DNA of 60,000 nt from Bugula neritina (lineage: Eukaryota; Bryozoa; Gymnolaemata; Cheilostomatida; Bugulidae), in NCBI GenBank assembly GCA_964035545.1, contig OZ037765.1, forward strand, positions 16,116,698-16,176,697, read 5' to 3'. Both the position numbers and the translations under genes were made by a program. Numbering within the stretch: the stretch's first letter is position 1; each line of letters starts with the position of its first letter. A model generated the notes under the pieces. That model worked only from the letters and a program-made list of their open reading frames with translations, ran no database searches and had not been told where the DNA came from. Below are positions 1-13,418 of the stretch, piece after piece.

Positions 1-2766
1 AATTCTGACGGTAGCCATGCAGCCTCTGTGGCATTCATCATTTCATTCATTTTTTAAATTGTGTGTATTGTCATGTAATTCATCAAAATGCTGCTCTGAT
101 TGAGTTAAGTTTGAGATTATTAGCAATTATAAGTTTTTAGACCTTAGACCTTTGATGGAAATGCAACTCAATACTTTTGGCATAACCTACTATGAAGATT
201 CCATTTTCGCTTGGCATATTTACTTCCAAGAGGCATATCTAAAGTTACTTTACATTTGCATGATTTTGCAACTTGGAAACTGGCAAATTCTAAAAGTGAA
301 TGGTAGATACAAAATGACACAAAAGCATAAAAGGTTGAAATCTAGCAGATATATGACAAATTATTGATCAGCTTTTTAAGAAAATGTTTTTGCAATACCT
401 GGTTAGGTAAGTGGTCTATCTATTGCACAGCAGAAGTGGCCACAAATACCACATAGCTCTCCGTCTGCCTATAACCTGCACACGTAATGCTACAGAAACC
501 CTACTCTGTAGTATTTCTTAGACATTTACTCCCAAACAATACAAATTTAAAAGTATAAATTTCATGAAAAAGGTTGGGATAAAAAGCTTGTTAGATGTAC
601 AGTCGTTTAACTACAAGTTACTTGGTATTTTTACTACTAAATTATGGATTATCTTTATTTTTATCAACTATGACATTTCTGCTTCATCGTGTGACAAATG
701 TGCTTCATTCCACCCACAAATGCAAGATACTATCTAGTGTTCATCCTGGTGATGAGTTATATGAAGTTACATACTACCCAAAAACTAGCCATTTTTAGTG
801 AGGTTTATACATGGTTACTAGCAACATAAATACAATAGTATTTATGAAAAGGGCTTGTTCTAACATCGCAGCCTTAATAGATCAAAGTTCAGAGTTGCTA
901 TTTATGAAGTTAGCCACCAGAGCTAGCAATATATAGGGCCTATAATTTTTGCTAAGACTTTTATTGGGCTGTTGTAAATTGGTAGATTGTTGAATTTAAT
1001 TATAATCAAGAAACTGTACTTACTCCACTTAACACCGTTAGATAAGAGAAATATACATAGCTGCACAAACATATATGGATAAAAAATCGACTATTGCTTA
1101 AATTTCAGTCTTCTTTGCTGATCATGTGTTTTTAAGGTTGATCAGAAATTTAAAAAGCAACTTATGAGAATGTTCCTACTAAAAATGAGTGATATATCAA
1201 AATAAATATTCATCGGCTTTCCATAGATCGATCTTGGTGAGATTCATCCATGGAAAGCCGGTGATTATGTATACATATTATAATTGAAACCTGCAAGTAA
1301 ATTTATAATAAATCATCCAGACTAGTTAGGGTCTGATAACTCCAGAAATCCAGTTATTGTTGACACTTACAGATGAGCATAGCTGATGTATGATATTTAT
1401 TTAGCATAAGAATACCACCAAGTGTTGTCATAATTGCCTGATGCAGTTTCTATGTTGCTGGTTACCGGTTGGCACTTTTGAGTTCATTTAGATTCGTAGT
1501 GCTAATATAACTACCCAAAGCTCTAAATGAAAAAGTGGACTAGATAAAATATATGCATGTACTTGGGTCATGTGGTAAAAATGAATACTTGTAAGCATGG
1601 AATAAGATGAGTATTACTAGTATTCTATAGACTCAACATAGTCTTTTTTATGCTACTCAACTCAATTTACAAACTAAAAACATAGAAGCCCATACTTTTA
1701 AGGAAAAACTTTAGTTTGTTCTTAAATAATCTAAGCAAACAAACACATAGCCTATATATTTATAAAAGTGCACCATTCGCGTACTTGGAATGACCAAAAT
1801 ATTTGCATTTGGAATAAGCTTAAGGCATTTGAGGAAATACCAAGCTGGCGTGACCTACCACACACAATGTTTCGTCAGTGAAATCGAAAAACTACTAGCT
1901 AATAATATTTGTTTTTAACTTTGCTGCTCGCCTTGTTTCTATGGCTACATGTTCGGAATAAATTAAATTTTCTATTTTAAATCTCGCTCGATTTCAATAA
2001 AACTCTATTTAGTGAAATGTAGCCCTAAATTAAGAAAAATGGCCTTCCTAAATAGCTACCAGCTAATTAGTTAACGAAGACAGAAAGCATTAGCACTTTT
2101 CGTTCAGCATTCTCAACACCTTTTTCTGTTTGACTTTTCGTCTTCGAAAATACACCAGTGTGGCCTTACGTAATCACAAAGTACCATTTACTCACTATAG
2201 CTTGAACCATCAGTAATGATTCCAATATTGTAGGAAACGGCACTAAAAATGCAATAAATAATATTCAAAGGTGATAAATAGCATAACTATTGAAATCATG
2301 TGATTCATCGTAGCATGTTTGTCAAACTAAAAAGTCACCTGGTATATGCTCTGCCACACACCAAGCTGTTGAGAAGTTTTGCTGAAATTACATATTTGCA
2401 AACTTATTTTTTAATTCAATTTTAAAACAATTAGATCAGAACACTAGAAATTATGGACTGCAGACACACAATTAAAATATTAGATATAGTCATTATTACA
2501 ACAAAAGCTTCAGAAACATTCATTTTGCACATAAAAGAGTTACATAGTTTTATATAATTTTTAATAATGGTATATTAAAGCTAGTACACAGCTCAAATTC
2601 ACAAGGTCAACTGGATTACATCAATTTTTATCAAGTCAAACAATATCTAAGGATTAGCTTTAACTTCTTTTTTAATGTATTTATCTAGAAACTGATTTTG
2701 TGACTGAATAATAGTAAATAAATTACCATGTTGGCTTTAATTCTTCTAGCAATATTTACTGTTTAG
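1..2766. other. AT-rich sequence left of the first LRRC45 exon; probably intron or flank
   Basis: No exon can be supported here. The next exon begins in mid-protein with a split codon, so LRRC45 must have coding exons further upstream. None of the frames in this stretch shows another leucine-rich repeat, so the missing exons probably lie beyond the left edge. The only distinct structure is a short perfect inverted repeat at 1214-1224/1250-1260. A piece near 1850-1870 resembles the inside of the small inverted-repeat element at 8813-8969. Confidence 0.5.
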
Positions 2767-5700
2767 CTTGGTACTTGAATGGAACAATGTTGGAATGCTT
2801 GATGATCCTTTCATGATGTTTTGCGAAGGGCTTGGAAATAACACTTCTTTAATACAGTTGGATCTTCGAAATAATCAAATATCTCATCATGGGGCTGCAG
2901 AGATAGCCAATGCTCTGAAAAGGAACACAACTTTAAGAAAACTTGGTAAAGTAATTGCAGTTTTGTAGCTGTATCACATACTAAGAGTTAACTTGAAAGT
3001 TTTCTGGCACCTGTCAGCACTTGTTTACCTCATTACTAATCTCGAACTCCATCAGTTCTTGCCAAAAACAACATTTTTGTACTTTTTAAAAATATATTCC
3101 AATATAAGGAGACGCAAATGTTTAAAAATTTGTGTTATTTACTGTAAGTGTTGCTGAAATTTTCATAATGTGCTCAAGTGATATCTTTGTTCTCCTGTAG
3201 CATGGACTGTTTGGTCCTGTGCACATATCTTTAAGTAAAGTAGAACCAGTACAAATAAATCTTCATAGGGATACAAAAGTGCTGTTGGAAAACCTTTAAG
3301 AAAATATCTGTTGTATTGTGTTAATTTTCACTTCTAGCATTAGTTACTGTTGTATATCTCGGTGTATAGTTGCATAGACATTGGTCTTCTAAGGCTTCTT
3401 TTCAACAGTTTTAAAATAGATGTATAAAGTTGAAAAAGTTATCTTGCATATAAACTTTATTTCCCAAATGTTATATACTGCTTATTTTAAAAGAATTGTG
3501 TTTTAGATTTGAGATGGAACAATATTGGGTTAGTTGGAGGAAAAGCATTAATTGAGGCATTCAAATTAAATCGTACACTAGACAAAATTGAGTTAAATGG
3601 AAATGATATGCCAGATGAATTGAAAAAGTCAATTGGTAAGTGAGCTTTTCAGATTGGCACATATGAGTTCATGTATATCCTGATGGGACTAATATCCTTG
3701 AATGCTTTGCGTGACATCAGTATGTCTAATAATTAATGTAATAAAATTGTCAATAGAAATATATATAAGACATAGCTTACTAATTAATTTCCACTTTAAA
3801 ATTTTAAAATCTTGTTCTAAGACCAAATTTCTAAACACTAATTTGGGATGCTTCACTTTCAGAATAATGTTGATAGATTCACGCAGCTAAAAGTACAGTC
3901 AACTTGTTGTAGAATGCACTGTATTAATATTAATTTAGATTCTAGTGTGCTAAGGTCACCCATTAAAAGCCATCTCATTGTTTAATTCTCACATGATTGT
4001 AATTGTGTAATACTTTATTTATACTCCTTTTTACAACCCAATGCTCATAAGCATTATTTATAAGCTTATTGAATAGATTATTATCAAAACAGTTCAAGCA
4101 GCATTTCAATCAGTTTTCATTGTGTTATAGAATTTAAACTTCCACATACAGAGACTGTTTTTCAAAAGTAATATCTGTTTTATTGAAAACAACTGGCTGT
4201 TGCCAACTTTAAAAGGAAGGCTCTTGACAATAATCATCATTATGTATTGCAGATACTTCCAACTACATTTTTTCTACAAACTTGAATCCAAATATTGCAT
4301 TTTTCTTTGCACGAATTACAAGTATTTTGTTTTTGAACTTGAGTTTTACACTTGTTAGAAAATGCTGCAAGAAACAATGAAGAGATTCATAAGCTATCTA
4401 TCGAGTACAAGTCTAGGACTCAAACACTTGCTGGAGAACTCAACAGGGTGAAGAAGACTTGTGCAAATCAGGTAATCACTAAGTTATCAGGTTACACTGA
4501 GTGACAAAGACTTAACATGAAATACAATTTCTATAATGTTGTTAAATAAACTCACGCAAGTTCATAGTCACCATTCCTGTGAGAAATCCCCTGATGGAAA
4601 GGATTTTTTGTTAAGTTGGGCTAACGACTTATTGAAATGGGGCACAGGAGGAATTATGACCGGAGGCTCTTCCTAACATTATCAATGGCCTTTGTAGGGG
4701 TTTGAACCTCATGACTTTTTGTTTACTAAGGAAACACTGCAAACACGCTGCTCCCTGTATAATGTTAAATGCTTATAGCTAAATTACTTACTATTGTTGA
4801 CCAGATGCTGAAAGCGTACTTGGAAAGTTATATTATTCAATAATCTTAGCTAGCCTCATTTATAAAGTAAATGTTGCTACTATGTAGTTTCTTGTAATAC
4901 TTTGTAGTCTAATGAAAGTACATACTTCTTACATTTTATAGTTAAATACATTATAATTTATATTTTAACAATAATTCTTTGACAACCATCACCTTTAGAA
5001 GCAACGCCTAATGTTAACATAATTTTTGCATTGAAAGCTGTGGCTGTCTCAAAAAAATTTATGAAAAATATTTACTGAGTTTTATAGGTGAACTTAACTT
5101 TTTTTTCTCTAATTGAAAATGTCATCTTTCACTAGCGGTAACTCTGAGTTCAAGCTTATATAGTGTTGGTATAGTTATTACTGGCTGTCTTGGGAATAAA
5201 GCTGTTTTTTTATCTTTTATAACTGTTGGAAAGATCATTTTGTATTCTGTTTTCAGTGTGATGATCTTTTATCCAGACTTGAGGAAAAGGATGAACGTCT
5301 CAAGAAAACAAACAGGTTATTTTTTAACATTCTTTTACTTTTGTGTATACATCAATGCTCAAATAATTTGATGACAAGTTTTGATGACAATAATAAGTTG
5401 TAAAAAGGTAGTGCAGCAATTCTTTATTGTGGCACTAGAATTTATCGTTTTAGCCATGTCAATGTTGTCTATTAATTTTAGTAGTCAGCAGTTGAATACA
5501 CACGATCATGACACAGATTAGCTTTTAAAATATTTTTTACAGTAAAGTATGTTCATGTGGCTAAATTGTTTTTCAAATAGTATCTTGATTTTCTCTAAAA
5601 ACTATACCTTTTATATCACATACTTCCAGAACAAAAATAATATTTGTGATGATTTTGTTATTCTATTTCTCAGGTTTGCAACTCAAAAAGTGGAACATTT

Positions 5701-8700
5701 TCAGGAACTTTTGGATGAAAGAAAATCTGCATTTAATTCTTTAACGTCTAAGTAAGTTGCAGATATTGTTTCCATATTCTTCTTGTAACAGTCATCCTAT
5801 TTAAAAGATTTACTTGCATGTAATTTGTAGCTGTTAAAGTTGGTATATTAGGTCAACTTTTTGAGTTAGCAGCTATATTTTCGTTCCCTGTAATTTTATA
5901 ATTATCATGTTGAATAGGTAAGACGACATCTTTGCCAAACTATTCTGCTTATTTGATGTAGGGTAAAACGCCCATGTGATTATCTGCAGAGTGATGAAGA
6001 GAAGATTGATATATAGAAACCCTAATTTTATACATTTGTGCTAATTGTTAGACTCACTAGAGTGGAATCTGAGTTGGTATTGGCTGAACAAAAGGCTAAG
6101 GATTTTGAGATTCTATTAGGCAAAGAGAGAGCCGATAAAGAAGCCATATCAGCAAGTTACAGAGCCAAGTTACAAGAAGCTAAACAGGTAACTGTTAACT
6201 ACTGAGGTGCGCTGCATACTGAGTTATTAGTGTTTAATAACCTGGTAAATCTAACATTAAATGTGCTTTAGATATACACTCAAGGAGTTAAACCGTTATA
6301 TTTATTTCTTCCAACTTAATTTATGGTTTTCATACTTGTATTTATTTCTTTTCATTTATTTGTTCTCGATGCCAGCTACATACGTCTTTAGAGAGCAAAT
6401 TATCAGCTGAGTTAGCAGATATCACTGAGAAGCATAACGACTGCATGATAGAGGTGTGTATACTGTATAAACTACTGTCAAGTAATAGAGAGGTGGTAAG
6501 CATGCTTACTGGTGCTATCAATGGTGTAATTGTTTACTCACTGCACACCATATGCTCAAGTTGTACACCTGAAATACCTGTCGCCTTTGAATGTTTTTTG
6601 AACGAAAATAAGATTTTTTGTTAAAGAGCTTTGTTTTAGTAACTGATCAGCAATTTGTAAAGTAGAAAATGTTACTAACTTTTAATAGTTGATACTTATA
6701 CATGTTATCTATACTAGTTATTTTTTATGATTGTGTAGGTATAGCTAGTTTAGTTTATATTTTATTTTAGCTTCAAATGAAACTGATTTTCAAGTTAGCA
6801 AAATAATTTTAATTGATTTTTAAAGATAATCATTTATTTAAATGTCTGAATATTGTTTCATCACGCATTTTTTTAAGTTTCATGTTTAGTTTGATTAGAG
6901 ATAGGTTTTGTACACAGAATACACTCAATTGTAACTGAAAGCCCAGACTATGCATTGTCTGCCCACATAGGTTAGTCTCCCTGTATTCTGTAATCAGCAC
7001 GCAGCCTCCCTAATATTTTAAAGTTGTGCGTGCATTCAATATTATCAAATACCACATTCCATATTCATCACAGCAAATACTATCATTACTTTGGTTCAAA
7101 TGTTAGCATTTTAAATTTTAAAATCCATGTTTTCAATTCAGGGCAGCGTGTTTGATAATGTAACTACAGTGCTCCCTCCATATCTCACTAAGCTATTGGT
7201 CCCTCTATTCGTAGCATAGTAGAATACCAGATTTAACACAAATCTGGTAAATTTGGCCATTTGACCCCCATACACACATACATAAGCCACAAAACGAGGA
7301 TCCGATTCCGTGAGAGTGGAACCTTGAGATACGTAGAGATCACTGTTTTAGCTTTAATAAAATACAATTTCATAGGTTATTGAGCTAAGAAAAACCAGCT
7401 GCGATCAGAATAAACAGATTAACGAATTAAAAGAAGAGATTGCAAGTCTGCAGGCCGACAGTAGAGCTGCTGCCTCAACTCATCAAGGTTTGTTTATAAT
7501 CTTTCAATTGGAGAAAAGTTATAGGAAATTAATCACCGATATATGTTTTTCTTTTTATACTACACCAATAACTTGATTTTCGCGTCAGCTGATGTCTCAA
7601 TGGTTGATGACTTTATAGTTTATAGCATAGCACAAGTTGCGCTAGTGAACGAGCAACTCTGTTATTGCAAATAAAACGTAGAGTAGAGTAAACAAAAACA
7701 TGCAATTATCTAAGTATCAGCAGCAGCTAGTGAAGATAGGTATGAAGAATAGGTTAATAGGAAAAATGCAGTTTTTGTTATTAAATCTGGAAAACTCATC
7801 CTTAGTTTCTAATAAAAATCTACTCTTTTTAATTTCAATAAACAGTGTAACATTTTTTTTACACTTTTGGTATGTTAGCTTTTTAAATCTGTGTGTTCTC
7901 TTTATTTACTTTTTTGCCATTTTAACTACATCTTGCACCTGGGAGATGACTCTAGAATTTTAGTTGAACATTTAGTGTTTGTTTAAGAAGTATTTTAAAT
8001 AAGCATTTGCAATGCAACCCTTATCTTAACTTTGGATTTTTAAATACATGTAGCTCTCTATCGTACTACATCTCATTATTTTCATAGAGAGATTGAAGAA
8101 AGAGCAGTTGAAACATAGCCAAGCAATAAGAGAGCTGAATCAACAGAAAGAAAAAGAAGTGCGTATTATAGCTTCTATGCTATGCTGTTTACTATCAAAC
8201 TTTTGTTATCTCTCCTTTCTTCTACTATTTAAAAGTAAAAGACAAAAAGCTATAATTTGAACCGTGAACCTAATGGTTCTTGGCACTAACTTTTAGTTCA
8301 GGGCCGTTTATGATTTTAGAAATGTAGACTAGACTTACACAATCTGTTAAATTATGTGCTATCTATTCAGGTAAATAGATAACATATTTCAACCTGGTCA
8401 GCTATTCCATTATAGCCAGTGCTTCGAAAAGCTAATTGTCAGTGTAACTGTAGGTAGAGCAGGTACTTAATGATCAATCACTAATTGAAGCCTCATTGAG
8501 AAAACATGTAGCTAAAGTAGAGGAACAGAAGAGAGATGCTGAGGAGGAGATTAGCAAGTTAAAGGCACTTCTTATTACTGAGAGAATAAAAGCAGAAGAA
8601 GAGCTCAGTCAGACGAGACAGAAGCTGAAGAGTGATATGGTATGTCTAGTGAGATAGGCAATGCAAGCCATTATCACTTGTGAGCATGCATATTCATAGT

Positions 8701-11700
8701 TTGAAAGTTCAAAGTTTAAACTTTTAAGCCATCTTGGTGATTAGGCTGTGCAGTGCAGCAGCAAAAAATAGCATGCAATGAAAGTTAGCTATAATTAGTA
8801 TAAGTGTAGGGCCACACGACCACACGCCACAAACGTCTGTAGGCGAGCAGTAAAGTTTAACGCTAACATCATTGGCTAATAAATTTTTGCACTCGCAACA
8901 CACGCACTGTGTGTGGTAGGTCACTAGCGTGTATTTTAATGGGATTTCTCGCACGTGTGGCCCTACACTACGTTTTATAGTAGCGGTAAAGTCAAAGCCA
9001 TCCGAAAATTTTATTCCCAGACAATCATAACCCCCAAATCGTTTCAGTACATACTCGCACAAACTTCATTATAAAACAAAATTGTTTAGGCATCCAACCT
9101 TAAAACAGTATGCAAATGAAAACTAACATATATAAGAATATTTTAGTGCTGCATAAGTGAAGTGTCTCAGGGATTCTTTAAATAATCAGCTCGTGAAGTG
9201 TACCTATATTTTTGTTTCCATCGGAAGTTTAGACAAAGCAGTTTTAATCTTACTTTATTTCTTGCCTTTTTTGCTAGCTGCACAAACTGCCAAAATTGGG
9301 CGTTATTTAAAAAATAGGTATCTATTTTTTATATTGCAAAGCATAAACCTTAAATATTTAATTCAAATTTGGCAATTGTTTATAACTTTCATAGTCATTT
9401 TAGTCATTATTATAGCAGCTTTTCTGTGAAACTTGTTTAAATTTTGACTGAACTCCCAAGTGAAAAGGAAGAAAGATGCCTCTCTCCTCTTTTGCAATGC
9501 AATATAGAAAAGTTCCCCAATGACATAATTCAACTTGAAGTATAATTGATGGCATCAATTTATTTCTCGCTGTATAGTAAAAAGGTGTTGTAGTAAAATG
9601 GCTGTCTTGAGAAGCATAATCCTGCTTCCCAATTGCAAACTGCGTTATATTATATGTCTTCTTTATCTAATGGTTAGTTCTCTTCAGAGGTAGTCACAGT
9701 CACATTCCTTGCCTTTTCCACTCAGTCATAACTTTTTCACACTTTCAATGGACCTTCTCTTGAGTTGTCCTCTTTTTTCTCGGCAAATTAGTCTCCTTGA
9801 TTTTCTCCCCCAGTCCTCATCTCCATTCAACACATGGCCATACCACCTCAGTTTAGAGTCTAGACTCTCCCAAAATCACTTCAATACCCTCCAATTCACT
9901 GTTCCCTTGGTGTACTTATTCATAATTTTATCCCTTCTTGTCACCCTTGTCACTGTTGGTCTAAGCATTATCTATTCTGCCACTTCTAAGTTAGCCTCCT
10001 GTCTCTTATTTAGTCTTACTGTCTTTAAACGGTGTATTATCTATGTACTTTGATATTTATGTAGTTACTATAAGTTAGTTTCTTTGTACAAAAGCATGTC
10101 TATGGGAATTGTTCCGGCCATGCAAAATTTTGAGGCTAATTGGTCTCAGCACTTGCCTTGCCATCTTTACATACAGTCTGTTATGTATATGCGTGTTCAA
10201 TATTATAACAATTTGTAGGATTTTCACATTCACCATATGGAAGACAAACTGAAGTTACTACATTCTGCTAAAGACAATGTTCAGCAAGTGAACTCTCAGC
10301 AGGCCTGCACCATATCTGAGCTACAAACCAAAAATAATTCTCTTACTATGGGTGTTGATAATCTGAAGAGACAGATTGAATCTCTGCAGCAGGTAGTCAT
10401 TACTATATTACTATTAGCTGCTTGCTGTGCATATATCATATCATTAGTTAACACCATAAGAATCTTGAAGGTGTCAAGCATTCCAACTACTTAAAAATAG
10501 CACTACTGTGGTTGAAGTACTACCATTCCTTCAATTGTATATAATAGGGCAGTTTTGTGGAAATAACCCAAACTTTTATAACTTTTAACTGTAATAATTT
10601 AAAAGGATAGAGGGCAGGGGTAGGGAGATGCAGAGATCTCAAATTGAAATAAAAAAGCTGCGTGTTAAACAACCCAAACCCTGAGAAATCATGTATATTT
10701 TTATTGAAATTTTCATATTTAAACTAAAATTCAAGCAATTAGTTTAAAACCTAAGTTAAATGGCATCTGTGCAACATATTTCAAACTGGATAGCTTTGGA
10801 TCATAACTGTTATTAACTCGATGCTTTTTTCAATTTTCAGAATCTTTGACTTTGCTTTACTTGTTTGTTTCATCGTCATAAATAATTTATTGTGAAAAAA
10901 GTTGTCATTAATTGACAAAATGGTACGCAAATCGCCCACATGTTTTTGATGACTGGCATTAGTGAAATTGTCTGAATGCTTCAGCATTCCTCATAATTTA
11001 GACCACTCGGCGTATAGTGTGTGTAATTTAACTATCATGCTGTGATAAAGGCCTTTATGTTCCATTTGAATTGAGATTTGAATTTTCAAAAGAGTGACAG
11101 TGACTAATGATGTTTCTGGTATTTCAAATAAGTGTTGCAGTGTTGAAAAATGCAATTGTCTTATTAAGGTTTAAGTAACCTAATGGGGCAATTTTCTTAG
11201 AGTTACATTTTCATGGTTAGTTTTTTCCTGCACTCTTCCACCATTTGTAGAGCAAAACTTATATGCCTAACTTTGTTAGTAAGCCCAATTATAGACATAA
11301 GAATTTTGAAAAAAATAGGAACAATGTTGATAATTTGGTTAATTAATAAAAGTTTATCACAGTATCACAGTATTACAGTGATATTGTAAGTATGTTAAAA
11401 CAGTTACTGTAATTCTAAGAATTATGTCATTGATAACGTACTACAGGGTATTGCTGCAAAGTATCAGGATATTGATAACGCTAAGCAGGAAGTGAGAACG
11501 CAAATGTCAGAAAAGCTGCGGGATAGTGAGAAGGAAATGAAGGGATTGAAGTCAGAAAGGGATAAGCTTTTAGGTTCTAAACATAAATTAGAAGGTAAAT
11601 CAAACAAATTACTTTATTAAGTTCTAACTTATACAATGCTTATACATAAGGTGACGTACAGCATTTTAACCTGGATTGGAATCTGCTTGTCAAGTTGTAT

Positions 11701-13418
11701 ATTTTTCTGTTAATTTGGCTTTGAATACAGCAATGTACCGATAATATTTGTTATGCTAGCTAGCTTATACCTTAAGATAGGCCAGGAGTTTTATTCGTGG
11801 TTTTGGTGTTGGTGATGTTTTATCTTGCTTCCTTGAAAGTGGATGAGTAACACAACAAGTATTTTATATCTATTGCAGAGATTGCCATATTGCTTAGTAG
11901 AAGTGTGTTAATCAATGGTGAAATTCTTTCTAGTGCATGTACAATTTTTTTTTGTTTTACTTTGTAAGTTTAATATATGCTTTGTAAATTATCCATTTTT
12001 GCTTATAGAAAATTTGTATTTTAGTTGGTAGTGTAATGGTACTTTTTTGCGTTTTTCTATTGTCTGATATTCAATTTTAATGTGTGGTTTTAAATTTTAA
12101 ATATGCCCTACAACTGATAAATATCACCTTTCACTACTCTAAAATATTTCATGCACCATAGTGTAGATTTCCTGTGAAATTTCATCATAGTCACTGTTTC
12201 CGCCATTACAAAATTTAAGAATAATATCTAGCCATAGTTTTAAACGGTGCATAGCAACTCAATAGTTCATTATCATTCTGTGAGGAATTTAGGTCAAAAA
12301 TAGGAAAATTGTTGAAAAGTGTCGGCTAATCTATAATTTTGAAGGAACTGAAATGCATTGTAAGAATGGTATATATTTGCAAGAGTACAACTTTCACTGA
12401 TTATAATGTAGTGGTTTTTGCATAGTACGTGTTGCTATAAAAGCATTTTGTTGCATGAACACTCGGAAACAGCTTGATAAACTGCAACTACTTTAGATTT
12501 TATAGAAGTCCGTTGAAATACAAGAATGCAAAGTATGCCTAATACTGTATTAATTATTTGCTATTAAGAATTTAGTTGATACTAATAGCTGAATTTTTAC
12601 AGCTTTTAGTTAAGTTAGGAAGAACAGCTCTGTGTATGGTGCTCTAATTAGACATTTCTTTTTAGAAATTGTGAAAAATGTTGAAATATTGAAAATTTTA
12701 ATAAGAAAAGGGTTTCTTTACCAAAACATCATTTTAGTTTCAAGTTCACTTATTTTTTTAAATTTAAAGTTCTATAAGTAAATCCATGAATCACTTTTTC
12801 TTGAAATTACTGCAAATATGTTATGCAATTTGTCAAATATTTGTTTGCTCATTGCCATTTTATGATTTGCTATTAAGAGTTATCAACAAATAAATCATGA
12901 TAATTATCACAACAATAATATGATCAATGAACTGCTTTCAGGTCTTTGCTTAAAGCATTATTGGCTTATATTTGAATGGTTGTGCAATTCTTTGTTTTTT
13001 ATTGCAATATGCTAAGTTTTTAACTTTGACGTTATTTTTCTGTATGTAGACATTTCATTGAAAAATAGGTTTTTTATTCAATCATTTTTCAAAATTTTTG
13101 GCATGGCTTCAAGTAGGTTCATTTCCAATGTGATTTTTATCTATAATTTTAACTATGTCAACAAGTATGATGGTATGTGTGTATAGTTATTGGTACCTCT
13201 AGTTGAAATTATCAAATCCATTGTTCTTTGTAGATCGTGTTAGTCAGCTAGAAAATGATGTGGATAAAAAAAATGAACAGTTGAAGCACTTGAAAGAAAA
13301 GTTATCAATGAGAGAGTCTGACATTGCGTGGATGAGAGAAGAAACGGCGCAAAGAGCAAAAGCTTTACAAGTAGCTGTTAAAAACTATGCTCAGCCTCTG
13401 ACGGCTCAGTCAGCATAG
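2767..13418 (+). CDS. LRRC45: Leucine-rich repeat-containing protein 45 (LRRC45), 3' 13 exons, N-terminus missing
   Basis: Exons read by splice sites and unbroken frame: 2767-2945, 3507-3635, 4359-4471, 5257-5315, 5674-5751, 6052-6187, 6376-6453, 7376-7487, 8088-8158, 8454-8639, 10219-10392, 11447-11594, 13234-13418 (stop TAG). All introns are GT-AG. They give about 548 residues; human LRRC45 has about 670. The first two exons carry ribonuclease-inhibitor-type leucine-rich repeats ([13 protein letters not shown], then [15 protein letters not shown]), which line up closely with human LRRC45. The remaining eleven exons encode a long charged coiled coil ending in a conserved C-terminus ([16 protein letters not shown]). 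In vertebrates LRRC45 is a component of the fibrous linker joining the two centrioles, working with C-Nap1 and rootletin, and also acts in early ciliogenesis. The N-terminal repeats (about 115-120 residues) are not found in the 2.7 kb upstream. The identity is firm; the intron-exon edges are my reading. Confidence 0.9.
4566..4756 (-). repeat. tRNA-derived SINE remnant in an LRRC45 intron
   Basis: Read on the minus strand, the element begins GGGAGCAGCGTG, has a box-A-like segment, and at 4699-4709 a box B (GGTTCAAACCC), the internal RNA polymerase III promoter arrangement of a tRNA. It is followed by a body with GGAAGAGCCTCCGGTCATAA, which resembles the conserved body segment seen in many animal tRNA-SINEs. 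The end near 4566 is approximate. The element is decayed and lies antisense to LRRC45 in the intron between exons 4359-4471 and 5257-5315. Confidence 0.55.
7167..7345. mobile_element. Small inverted-repeat element (MITE-like), 179 bp
   Basis: The left end reads CAGTGCTCCCTCCATATCTCA. The reverse complement of the right end reads CAGTGATCTCTACGTATCTCA, so the termini are imperfect inverted repeats of about 21 bp beginning CAGTG. There is no coding capacity. A TA precedes the left end but not the right, so the target duplication is unclear. The element ends 30 bp before the LRRC45 exon at 7376. Confidence 0.5.
8813..8969. mobile_element. Short MITE-like element with AGTGTAGGGCCACACG termini
   Basis: The left terminus AGTGTAGGGCCACACG is matched in inverse orientation at the right (CGTGTGGCCCTACACT). 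The intervening 125 bp has no open frame of interest and is richer in CpG than the surrounding intron. The internal piece with GACCTACCACACACA (minus strand) is echoed near 1850-1870, suggesting a dispersed family. No convincing target duplication is visible. It lies in the LRRC45 intron between exons 8454-8639 and 10219-10392. Confidence 0.5.
9690..10032 (-). pseudogene. LINE reverse-transcriptase C-terminal fragment, decayed
   Basis: The minus strand reads, across stops and frameshifts, [23 protein letters not shown] and then [20 protein letters not shown]. This is the conserved carboxy-terminal tail of many non-LTR retrotransposon polymerases, with the pattern R.LRW..GVTRRDRIRNEYIRG followed by LRWYGHV.R.DE. 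No catalytic domain remains. It sits antisense in an LRRC45 intron. I am confident of the class but not of the clade (RTE, Jockey or CR1-like). Confidence 0.65.

Noticed and set aside
8724-9062. 112-residue minus-strand frame with several cysteines
   Set aside because: It overlaps the MITE-like element and lies in an intron; the cysteines come from the ACACGC/CACACA-rich repeat, with no spacing typical of a domain.
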